From: Mycolicibacterium chubuense NBB4
Lineage (GTDB): Bacteria > Actinomycetota > Actinomycetes > Mycobacteriales > Mycobacteriaceae
DNA length: 64,000 nt
Reading direction: 5' to 3'
NCBI RefSeq assembly: GCF_000266905.1
Contig: NC_018027.1
Span: 620,001 to 684,000 of the forward strand
Positions 43,873 through 51,195 of this stretch are shown here, in pieces. Below the pieces are notes generated by a model. The model made no database searches and was not told the origin of the DNA. It saw only the letters and a program-made list of their open reading frames with translations. Every line of letters begins with the position of its first letter. The stretch's first letter is position 1. Position numbers and translations under genes: made by a program.

Positions 43873-44501
43873 TGTTCGGCCAGTTGTACGACCGTGCCCT
43901 CGACGGCGAGCGATGTTGGGTACGGCGTGACGACGGGCGCCTGAGCCGACTGCCGGTGCGCAACTGGCTGGGCGGCCGCGGAGCCGACAGCCAGTTCGAC
44001 CACGCGGTGGTCGGCATGTGCGAGGGTCCGACGATCGACCTGGGTTGTGGGCCGGGACGTCTGGTCGCGCACCTGGTGCAGCGCGGCGTCCCGGCGCTGG
44101 GTGTGGACCTGTCGGCGACGGCGGTGGCGCTGGCCCGCAACAGCGGCGCGCCTGCGCTGAGACGCGACGTGTTCGAGCCGCTGCCGGGAACCGGCCGCTG
44201 GCAGACCGTGCTGCTGGCCGACGGCAACGTCGGTCTGGGCGGCGATCCCGGCCGGATCCTCGGCAGGGCCGCGGAGTTGATGCGCCGTGGTGGGACATGC
44301 CTGGCCGAGTTCGACCCGAGCACGGCGGGAATCGACGTCGGGTGGGTTCGGCTCGAGTCTTCGAGCACGATCGGTCCGTGGTTCCGCTGGGCGTCGGTGG
44401 GGATCGACTGCGTGCACTCGCTGGCCACCGAGGTCGGCCTTGCGGTGGCCGGGATCCATCACATCGGCACCCGCGTGGTCGCGAGGCTGGCCGCGACGTG
44501 A
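43872..44501 (+). CDS. Class I SAM-dependent methyltransferase
   Basis: 209 residues. Motif I TIDLGCGPGRLVAHLVQRG, motif II-like ALGVDLSATAVALAR, and post-I VLLADGNVGLGGDPGRILGRAAELMRRGGTCLAEF. Substrate unknown; context suggests a carbohydrate or lipid intermediate of this operon. Overlaps neighbours by 1 and 4 nt. Confidence 0.86.
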   Translation: MFGQLYDRALDGERCWVRRDDGRLSRLPVRNWLGGRGADSQFDHAVVGMCEGPTIDLGCGPGRLVAHLVQRGVPALGVDLSATAVALARNSGAPALRRDVFEPLPGTGRWQTVLLADGNVGLGGDPGRILGRAAELMRRGGTCLAEFDPSTAGIDVGWVRLESSSTIGPWFRWASVGIDCVHSLATEVGLAVAGIHHIGTRVVARLAAT

Positions 44502-45604
44502 AGACCGTCCCGCTGCGCGGGACACCGATCACCGCGAGAGTGGGCGTGGCGCTCGGTGGCGCCATCGCCGTGTGTTTCGCGACGGGCCTGATCAGCCACC
44601 TGATCCAGCATCCGCCGCCGTGGTTCTCCTGGCCCACCCGTCCGGTGTGGCTCTACCGGTTCACCCAGGGCGTGCACGTCGCGTCGGGTATCGCCGCGAT
44701 CCCGCTGCTGATCGTCAAGCTGTGGTCGGTGTGGCCGAAGCTGTTCGAGCGCCCCGTCATCGGTGGCGCGGTCCGCGCGCTGGAACGGTTGTCGATCCTC
44801 GTGCTGGTGGCCTCGACGATCTTCCAGCTCAGCACCGGCCTGCTCAACATCGCCCAGTGGTATGCGTTCGAGTTCTTCTTCACCACAAGTCATTACGCGA
44901 TGGCATGGGTCGCGATGGGTGCGGTCGTCGTGCACATCGGGGTGAAGTTGCCGCTGATCCGGTCCGCGCTCGGCGAGCCACTCGATGCGGGGCCGCAGGG
45001 GCAGCTGCTCGGGCCGTCGCGGCGCACGGTGCTGCGCGGCACGTGGTTGTCGGTGGCGCTGGCGAGTCTGGTGACGGTGGGGCAGACGGTGCCGCTGCTG
45101 CGGCACGTCGCCGTGCTCGCGCCGCGCTCCGGTCAAGGGTCCCAGGGTGTTCCGGTCAACCGCTCGGCTGCGGCCGCGGGCGTGCCGGCCGCGGCACGGT
45201 CACCGGGCTATCGCCTCACCGTCACCCACGGTGACCGCAGCGCGGTGTTCACCGTCGCCGACCTGCAGGCGATGCCGCAGACCACCCACCGGCTGCCGAT
45301 CGCCTGCGTCGAGGGGTGGAGCGCCGAGGGGCAGTGGACGGGCGTGGTGCTGGCCCGGCTGTTGGCGGAGGTCGGTGCGCCGCCGGAGTCGGACGTGCGG
45401 ATGATCTCGCTGGAGCCGCCGGGGCCCTACTCCCGCACGGTGCTGCCGGCCCGCCATGCCCGCGACGACATGACGCTGATCGCCCTGCAGCTCAACGGCC
45501 GGCCCCTCGACCTCGACCACGGATATCCGTGCCGGTTGATCGCACCGTCGAGACCCGGTGTGTTGCAGACGAAGTGGCTCAGCCGGATCGAGGTGGTGGC
45601 ATGA
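44498..45604 (+). CDS. Cytochrome b-like / oxidoreductase molybdopterin-binding fusion protein
   Basis: 368 residues in two parts. Residues 1-190 form about four helices with conserved His (GLISHLIQH, GVHVASG, SHYAMAW, VVHIGVKL), like a cytochrome b561-type haem domain. Residues about 230-368 are a sulfite-oxidase/YedY-type molybdopterin domain with the molybdenum-ligand Cys in HRLPIACVEGWSAEGQWTGVVLARLL. Electrons could pass between the cofactors across the membrane. No Tat signal is visible; the domain may be exported by the helices. Substrate unknown. Confidence 0.88.
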   Translation: MKTVPLRGTPITARVGVALGGAIAVCFATGLISHLIQHPPPWFSWPTRPVWLYRFTQGVHVASGIAAIPLLIVKLWSVWPKLFERPVIGGAVRALERLSILVLVASTIFQLSTGLLNIAQWYAFEFFFTTSHYAMAWVAMGAVVVHIGVKLPLIRSALGEPLDAGPQGQLLGPSRRTVLRGTWLSVALASLVTVGQTVPLLRHVAVLAPRSGQGSQGVPVNRSAAAAGVPAAARSPGYRLTVTHGDRSAVFTVADLQAMPQTTHRLPIACVEGWSAEGQWTGVVLARLLAEVGAPPESDVRMISLEPPGPYSRTVLPARHARDDMTLIALQLNGRPLDLDHGYPCRLIAPSRPGVLQTKWLSRIEVVA

Positions 45605-46068
45605 GCATCGCGCGAGTCCTGCTCATCGTGGGAGGCGTGGCCGCGGTCGGTTACGGGGCGGTGCTGCTGTGGGACAACGCGACGGCGGTGCTCGTGCGGA
45701 TCGTGGTGTGGGCGGCGGTCGGGGTCGTCGTGCACGATTTCGTGTTCGCGCCGCTGTGCGTCGTGTGCGGGCTGGCGGGCCGGAGACTGCTGCCTCCACG
45801 ATGGCGGGCGCCGGTGGCGGTGGCGGCCTTGTGCACCGTCGTGCTGGCCGTGCTCGCGATCCCGGTGTACAGCCGGCCCGGCATGCGTCCCGACAACACC
45901 TCGGTGCTCGACCGGAATTATCCGGCGGGGTTCTGGATCGCCGTCGCCGTGGTGTGGGTGGGCGCCGTGCTGTGGTCGCTGCTGGCGGCCCGGCTACCAG
46001 TTCGTCAGGATCAGGTGGTTGATCACCAGCGCGCCGATCACGTTGAGGGCCAACCACCACCGGTGTGA
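45601..46068 (+). CDS. Integral membrane protein at the end of the GT2/molybdopterin operon
   Basis: 155 residues with about four helices (VLLIVGGVAAVGYGAVLLWD; VLVRIVVWAAVGVVVHDFVFAPLCVVCGLAG; PVAVAALCTVVLAVLAIPVY; WIAVAVVWVGAVLWSLLAARL). The last 24 residues are hydrophilic and encoded entirely within the convergent gene (75-bp overlap). ATGA overlap with the molybdopterin gene. Unknown family. Confidence 0.78.
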   Translation: MSIARVLLIVGGVAAVGYGAVLLWDNATAVLVRIVVWAAVGVVVHDFVFAPLCVVCGLAGRRLLPPRWRAPVAVAALCTVVLAVLAIPVYSRPGMRPDNTSVLDRNYPAGFWIAVAVVWVGAVLWSLLAARLPVRQDQVVDHQRADHVEGQPPPV

Positions 46069-47349
46069 GCGCGGCGGCAGCAGCGCCGCGGATGCGACCA
46101 GCCAGACGGTGAACGGCAGCCAGATGCGTTCGGTTTCGGCCTTGCTCAGCCGCGACAGGTCGGCGCACACGATCGCCAGCAGTGCGCCGAGGGTCAGCAG
46201 GTGGAAGCCGCTGCGCCGCTTGATCGCGGCGAGGTCGAACGTCCGTGCCAGGCCGGCCACGCCGGCGAGCCCGATGGCGCACACCACCGCCGCGAGGTTG
46301 CCCCACACCCAGTACTGGAACGGCCGGTCGTTGGCGATGCCCTGCCAATATCGTTCCTGCACCAAGGTGTACCCGTCGAACCACCAGAACCCGGCCGCCA
46401 GGAACGCCACCACGACCGCGCCCGCGGCGAGCGCTGCGGGCACCACCGCGGTCAGGGCCGCGCGCCGGCTTCGCGCGCTCAACAACACCGCGGCCGCGGG
46501 CAGCGCCATCAGGCCCAGCCCGTAGTTCAGGAAGATGCCCCAGCCGAGCAACAACCCCGACCCGGCGGAGGCCAGCAGCGGCAGGCGAACCGAGCGGGTG
46601 ACCGCCAAGACCAGCAGCGTGATGCCCCACGCCGCGACACCGGCGAAGTAGCCGTCGGCCGACACCGCGATCCAGATCGCGGCCGGCGCCACCCCGACGA
46701 ACGGTGCGGCCCTGCGGGCTGTCCCGTCGTCGGCCAGCGCCCGCACCGCCACGACGATCGCGGCGGCGGCACTCGAGCCGGCCAGCAGGCACAGCAGGCC
46801 CGCCCATGCGCCGCCGCCCAGTCCGATACGGTCCAGCCAGACGAACGTCAGCAGGGCGCCGGGAGGGTGCCCGGACACGTGGGTGATCCACGAATCCGGT
46901 TGGTAGTCCAGGATTCTGCCCGCGAACGTCCGCACCGCCTCCGGGATGTCGGTGATGGTGGGCACCTGCCGCAGGTATTCGTGCCGGGCGGTGAGCCGTC
47001 CGGCGAAGCCGCGTTGCCAGCCGTCGACCAGAGCCAGACTGAACGCCCACGCGCACGACGTCGCCCACGCCGCCCACGGCACCCAGCGCCACGGCAGGCG
47101 CGCGGCGAGCGACGGACCCCAGAGCACCGCGGCGATGGCGATCGCGATCGCCGGTATGGTGCCGGGACCCGTATGCGCGTTCCACCAGCCGAAGATCGGC
47201 GCCGTGTCGGCGAAACTGCGGAAGCGCTCGGGCGAGGCATTGATCAGCGGGGTGACGGTGCCGAGGTGCAGGCGCGGCACGACGAACGCCGCGACGACGA
47301 GAACCACGGCGGCCGGGACCGCCACCGCCTCTTTGCGACCGATGGACAC
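45994..47349 (-). CDS. Multi-spanning membrane protein, glycosyltransferase-C-like (Rv0541c-like)
   Basis: 451 residues, about ten to twelve helices. The N-terminal external loop contains EYLRQVPTITDIPEAVRTFAGRILDYQPDSWITHVSGHPPGALLTFVWLDRIG, where acidic and HPPG residues recall GT-C/GT39-type enzymes that use lipid-linked sugars; this assignment is tentative. GTG 47349 follows TAGGCT by 7 nt (leaderless). 3' end overlaps the convergent gene by 75 bp. Confidence 0.82.
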   Translation of the reverse strand: MSIGRKEAVAVPAAVVLVVAAFVVPRLHLGTVTPLINASPERFRSFADTAPIFGWWNAHTGPGTIPAIAIAIAAVLWGPSLAARLPWRWVPWAAWATSCAWAFSLALVDGWQRGFAGRLTARHEYLRQVPTITDIPEAVRTFAGRILDYQPDSWITHVSGHPPGALLTFVWLDRIGLGGGAWAGLLCLLAGSSAAAAIVVAVRALADDGTARRAAPFVGVAPAAIWIAVSADGYFAGVAAWGITLLVLAVTRSVRLPLLASAGSGLLLGWGIFLNYGLGLMALPAAAVLLSARSRRAALTAVVPAALAAGAVVVAFLAAGFWWFDGYTLVQERYWQGIANDRPFQYWVWGNLAAVVCAIGLAGVAGLARTFDLAAIKRRSGFHLLTLGALLAIVCADLSRLSKAETERIWLPFTVWLVASAALLPPRSHRWWLALNVIGALVINHLILTNW

Positions 47350-47356
47350 GACCGCC

Positions 47357-47362
47357 AGCCTA
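47357..47362 (-). promoter_or_regulatory. -10 element, leaderless start of Rv0541c-like gene
   Basis: TAGGCT on the minus strand, 7 nt before GTG 47349. Confidence 0.55.
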
Positions 47363-47613
47363 GAGGCGCCGCCCCGATGGCCCCGTCACCGGTAACACAG
47401 TGGTAAGACTCGGAGGATCGGTGCTGCCTACGGTTCGGCACCGGCCGATTTGTGACGCGTCGATGACGTCGGTTTGCCCCGCAGGCCCGCGCGGGTATTC
47501 GACGTCCGTGCGTGCCCGTTGGAGGTCCCGGTGTCGGCCTTGCTGCGCTCCCCGATGCGTCGAGACGGCGGCCCGCCGACCCGCTGGCGCACCCGCCACG
47601 GTCACGACGGCGG

Positions 47614-47641
47614 TATGACACACAGCTTTCCGCTGTAGCGT
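47614..47641 (+). promoter_or_regulatory. Promoter of the 41-aa ORF / phospholipase D operon
   Basis: TATGAC, 16-nt spacer, TAGCGT. Transcription should start near 47648, giving a leader of about 75 nt that ends in AGGAGG before GTG 47724. ACAGC-TTTCC-GCTGT between the boxes could be an operator. Confidence 0.4.
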
Positions 47642-47723
47642 GTCGAACGCCTGGTCGGTCCGTGGACTCTCGGCGTGTGTGGCGCGGAGGACAACGAACC
47701 AGACGACCGCAGGAGGACCCGCC

Positions 47724-47849
47724 GTGACCACCACCGCTGTCGCTCCCGGCGCGAACGGCCCGCTGACGATCGTGGCCCGCGAGATGCAGGGGGTCGCCGT
47801 CCGGGCCGTGCTGCACGTCGACGTCGACGCACGGGCCGTCGTGCGATGA
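47724..47849 (+). CDS. 41-residue small protein, translationally coupled to the phospholipase D gene
   Basis: Sequence begins VTTTAVAPGANGPLTIVARE and continues MQGVAVRAVLHVDVDARAVVR. The GTG start has AGGAGG 7 nt upstream, and its TGA stop overlaps the next ATG in ATGA. The phospholipase D gene has no ribosome site of its own, so this ORF may be needed for its translation. No homologue is recognised. Confidence 0.68.
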   Translation: MTTTAVAPGANGPLTIVAREMQGVAVRAVLHVDVDARAVVR

Positions 47850-49462
47850 CCACCGCGGTGGGGCAGGATTCTGCGCGGCCGGTCGAATCGCTCGACGGAA
47901 GCGACCGCCGGCTGCTGACACCGGGCGAAACATGCTGGCGCACAGCCCATGCGGAACGCTTCAGCCATCTCATCGACGGCGCCGACTACCTCTACCACGT
48001 GAAGTCGGCGATGCTCGGCGCGCGCCGGCGGATCATGATCATCGGCTGGGACCTCGACTACCGCACGGCGTTCGAGGCTCCGGGGCCGTCGCTGGCCGGG
48101 CCCAACCACCTGGGCCCGTTCCTGCACTGGCTGGTGTGGCGGCGTCCGGACCTCGAGGTGTACCTGTTGAAGTCGAACCTGCGGCTGCTGCCGGCCTTCG
48201 ACGGCTTCTGGTTCGGTGTCACGCCCGTGACGCTCGTCAACCGGATCACCTCCCCACGAATGCATTTCGCCGTGGACGGCGCCCACCCGACCGGTGCGGT
48301 CCACCACCAGAAGATCGTCGTCGTCGACGACGCGGTGGCGCTCTGCGGCGGCATCGACCTGACACTCGGGCGGTGGGACACCCGTGCGCACCGCCGGCAC
48401 GATCCCGGGCGGACCGCCGCGGGACACTCGTACGGTCCCCGCCACGAGGTCGCGACGGCCGTCGACGACGACGCCGCAGCCGCCCTCGCCGAACAGGCCC
48501 GGGAACGCTGGCACGCCGCCACCGGCGAGACGCTGGACCCTGTGACCGCCGACCGCTTCGTGTGGCCGCGCGACCTGCACCCCGCGGTCCGCGACGTCGA
48601 GGTGGGCATCGCCCGTACGCTGCCCGCGCTCTCCGGGCGCAGTGAGATCCGCGAGGTCGAGGCGCTCAACCTCGCCGCGATCGCGCAGGCGCGGCGCGTC
48701 ATCTATCTCGAGAACCAGTATCTGGCCTCCAGGCGCCTGGCCGAGGCCCTTGCGGCGCGGCTGCGGGAGCCGGACGGTCCGGAGATCGTGATCATCCTGC
48801 CCCGCAGCTCGGAGAGCCGGCTGGAGCAGGAGTCGATGGACAGCGCCCGTGAGCGACTTCTGCGCATGCTGTGGGAGGCCGACGAGCACGGCCGTCTGGG
48901 CGTGTACTGGCCGGTGTCCGACGGCGGGACGGCCGTCTACGTGCACTCGAAGGTGATGATCGTCGACAACCGGCTGCTGCGGATCGGGTCGTCGAATCTC
49001 AACAACCGGTCGCTGGGCTTCGACAGCGAATGCGACGTCGCGCTCGAGGCCGTCCCCGGCGCACCCGCCTGCGCCGACATCCGGACCGAGATCGTCTCCG
49101 CCAGAGACGATCTCGTCTCAGAACACCTCGGCGTGTCGATGGCCGTCTTCCGCGAAGAGATGGCCCGCCGGGGGTCGTTTCTCGCGACCGTCGACGCGCT
49201 GCGCAGCACTGGACGGTCGTTGCGCAGGTTCACCGGTTTCATGGTCGCGGCCGACGTGAGTCCGTTCGCGGAGAACGATCTGATGGATCCCGACCATGTT
49301 CCCGCATCGTTGGCCCAGAGTGTGGGCAGCGTGGTGGAGGGGTTGTTGATGTGGCCTGTGGAGCGGGTGTGTCCGGAGGCTGCGTCCCTGGCGCGGCAGG
49401 CGATCGATGATGTCGCACAGCACCTTTCGGGTGTACTCGGATCGGTCCTGGGGAACCGGTGA
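47846..49462 (+). CDS. Phospholipase D / cardiolipin synthase family protein
   Basis: 538 residues with two HKD catalytic motifs: GAVHHQKIVVVDDAVALCGGIDL (about residue 150) and AVYVHSKVMIVDNRLLRIGSSNLNNRSLGFDSECD (about 365). Both halves of a PLD active site are present, so it should hydrolyse or transfer phosphodiesters such as phospholipids. No clear membrane helix, arguing against classical cardiolipin synthase. ATGA-coupled to the 41-aa ORF. A matching gene is not part of the H37Rv order here. Confidence 0.9.
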   Translation: MTTAVGQDSARPVESLDGSDRRLLTPGETCWRTAHAERFSHLIDGADYLYHVKSAMLGARRRIMIIGWDLDYRTAFEAPGPSLAGPNHLGPFLHWLVWRRPDLEVYLLKSNLRLLPAFDGFWFGVTPVTLVNRITSPRMHFAVDGAHPTGAVHHQKIVVVDDAVALCGGIDLTLGRWDTRAHRRHDPGRTAAGHSYGPRHEVATAVDDDAAAALAEQARERWHAATGETLDPVTADRFVWPRDLHPAVRDVEVGIARTLPALSGRSEIREVEALNLAAIAQARRVIYLENQYLASRRLAEALAARLREPDGPEIVIILPRSSESRLEQESMDSARERLLRMLWEADEHGRLGVYWPVSDGGTAVYVHSKVMIVDNRLLRIGSSNLNNRSLGFDSECDVALEAVPGAPACADIRTEIVSARDDLVSEHLGVSMAVFREEMARRGSFLATVDALRSTGRSLRRFTGFMVAADVSPFAENDLMDPDHVPASLAQSVGSVVEGLLMWPVERVCPEAASLARQAIDDVAQHLSGVLGSVLGNR

Positions 49463-49506
49463 CGGTGTCCTCGACGAGAAGCGCTGCTGCGAAACGTATG
49501 TGAACG

Positions 49507-50601
49507 TCAGTCGCCGGAGCCGAACATCCGCGCGAGTGCGCGGCGGTCGATCTTGCCGATGCCGCGCCTGGGCAGTTCCTCGACGACGTGCACCTCGCGA
49601 GGGGCGGCCGTCGACGGCAGCGTGGCGCTGACGTGAGACCGAAGCTCGGCCGCCGTCACCGAGGCGCCGTCCTCGACCACCACGGCCGCGACGACACGCT
49701 GGCCCAGTCGCTCGTCGGCGACACCGAACACTGCGCACTCGGCCACCGCCGGGTGCGTCGCCACCGCCGTTTCCACCAGGCTCGGCAGCACCGTCAACCC
49801 GCCGGTGCTGATCGCGTCGTCGATGCGCCCGAGAACCTCGAGGACCCCCGAATCATCAACGGCGCCAATGTCGTCGGTCCGGAACCAGCCGGGCTCTGCG
49901 AACGGGTCCGGGGTCACCGGATTGCGATACCCGGAGGCGACGGTCGGACCGCCCAGCGAGACCCTGCCGTCGGCGGCCAGCTTCACACGGACGCCGTCGA
50001 GCGGCACGCCGTCGTAGACGCATCCGCCCGAGGTCTCGCTCATACCGTAGGTGCGCACCACGCGAATCCCCGCCGTACGGGCCCGCTCGGCCACCCCCGC
50101 GGGCATCGGACCGCCGCCGATCAGCACGGCGTCGAGTGAGGCGAGCGCGTCGGCCGCCTCGGGCGCCCGCAGCACCTTGTCGAGTTGCGCGGCGACCAGC
50201 GAGGTGTACCGGCGGCCGGATCCCATCGCGCCGATCGCCGCGACCAGCTCGTCAGGGTCGAACGCGGCCGGCACGGCGACGGGTTCGGTGCCCGCCAGCA
50301 CGGAGCGCACGAGCACCTGGAAGCCGGCCACGTGATACGCCGACAACGCGAGCAGCCACCTGCCGGTGCCGCCGAGTCGCTCGTGCGTCGCCTCGGCGCT
50401 GGCCCGCAGCGCGGCAGCGGTCAGCAGCGCACCCTTCGGTGTTCCCGTGGTGCCCGACGTCGACAGCACCACCGCGACGTCGTCGTCGATCTCCTCACCG
50501 GCCCGCAATGCCGTTGTCAGAGCCGCGGTTTGGCCGGCGTCCTCGGCAGGCACCGGCAACACGCTCGCGCGGCCCGCGAGCAGGTCCTCGACGACGCTCA
50601 C
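49507..50601 (-). CDS. menE: o-Succinylbenzoate-CoA ligase
   Basis: 364 residues of the ANL superfamily. AMP-binding loop AVVLSTSGTTGTPKGALLTAAAL, A5 motif RTYGMSETSGGCVYDGVPLDG, hinge and A8 VLGRIDDAISTGGLTVLPSLVETAV, and catalytic Lys motif RRGIGKIDRRALAR at the C-terminus. Activates o-succinylbenzoate for MenB. GTG 50601 gives a length close to the M. tuberculosis enzyme (Rv0542c), but no good ribosome site precedes it; the frame is open further upstream without ATG, so the true start is unsure. Confidence 0.88.
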   Translation of the reverse strand: MSVVEDLLAGRASVLPVPAEDAGQTAALTTALRAGEEIDDDVAVVLSTSGTTGTPKGALLTAAALRASAEATHERLGGTGRWLLALSAYHVAGFQVLVRSVLAGTEPVAVPAAFDPDELVAAIGAMGSGRRYTSLVAAQLDKVLRAPEAADALASLDAVLIGGGPMPAGVAERARTAGIRVVRTYGMSETSGGCVYDGVPLDGVRVKLAADGRVSLGGPTVASGYRNPVTPDPFAEPGWFRTDDIGAVDDSGVLEVLGRIDDAISTGGLTVLPSLVETAVATHPAVAECAVFGVADERLGQRVVAAVVVEDGASVTAAELRSHVSATLPSTAAPREVHVVEELPRRGIGKIDRRALARMFGSGD

Positions 50602-50651
50602 GGCGGACAGCGCGGCAGCACCCGGACCGATGCCGACCGCGCGCAGGACGG

Positions 50652-50978
50652 CTATGGGGTGTCCTCGGTGTCGCGAGGGTCGTCGAGCGGCCAGCCCTGG
50701 GAGGCCAGGCGCTCGCGGACACGTTCGACGTCGTCGAGAGACGGGAGCTCGTCGGTGATCTGGGTGATGAGGACCCCGATGTCGACGGGATCGATCTCGC
50801 CGCCGCGCGGCGTGCCGAATTCCGCACGGGCGGTCAGCTCGGCGACGACCGCCTTGACTTCGTCGTCGGTCAGCCGGCGGCGCAGCAGCGCCAGCAGCGG
50901 GACCCGGTCGGGGCCGGGGACCCCCTCCGGATAGCCGGCGACGATCCACGCCACGATCCTGGTGAGAAACTTGGTCAC
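50652..50978 (-). CDS. DUF3349-family protein (Rv0543c-like)
   Basis: 108 residues, all-helical. Family pattern IVAWIVAGYPEGVPGPDRVPLLALLRRRLTDDEVKAVVAEL followed by RERLASQGWPLDD. Structures of DUF3349 proteins are known but function is not. Its paralogue lies at 52777-53082 on the other strand, with pitA between. Upstream of menE. Confidence 0.9.
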   Translation of the reverse strand: MTKFLTRIVAWIVAGYPEGVPGPDRVPLLALLRRRLTDDEVKAVVAELTARAEFGTPRGGEIDPVDIGVLITQITDELPSLDDVERVRERLASQGWPLDDPRDTEDTP

Positions 50979-51091
50979 AACGTCAACTCCCCACGGGCGG
51001 ACACGGTGCCCTCGATAGCCCGAATAGTAGCCCCCGCACGGGGTCTGGGCCGCGACGAGCCCGTCTGTCGGCCAACGACTCCGGTACTGCA

Positions 51092-51112
51092 GGTGAACAG
51101 TGGATGAACACC
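51092..51112 (+). promoter_or_regulatory. PHO-box-like direct repeat upstream of pitA
   Basis: TGAAC at 51094-51098 and again at 51105-51109, exactly 11 bp apart, within GGTGAACAGTGGATGAACAC. On the opposite strand this reads GTTCATCCACTGTTCACC. PhoB/RegX3-type regulators bind GTTCA-type direct repeats with this period. Located about 90 bp before the pitA start. Confidence 0.5.
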
Positions 51113-51195
51113 TCGCCTGCTGAGGAAAAAGTGCCTTTTGGCCCTCGAATCTGGGGCGTTTCGTGATTGGTCAAAACAACCGTCTGACCCGCAGA

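Larger units (their letters stand above)
47350..47723. other. 374-bp divergent intergenic region without a long gene
   Basis: Holds the leaderless TAGGCT promoter of the minus-strand membrane gene (47357-47362), a hairpin formed by CGGTGC and GCACCG around 47414-47446, a plus-strand promoter with TATGAC (47614-47619) and TAGCGT (47636-47641), and between those boxes the small inverted repeat ACAGC/GCTGT. Open frames here lack ribosome sites. Confidence 0.5.

Noticed and set aside
47400..47618. Possible 72-aa gene in the long intergenic region
   Set aside because: No ribosome binding site, an Arg/Cys-rich shadow-type product, and the predicted promoter lies at its end.
50602..50949. Longer menE reading frame up to 50949
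   Set aside because: The upstream part is antiparallel-frame shadow of the DUF3349 gene (Arg/His-rich, no ANL sequence). The exact start between 50601 and about 50650 remains uncertain.
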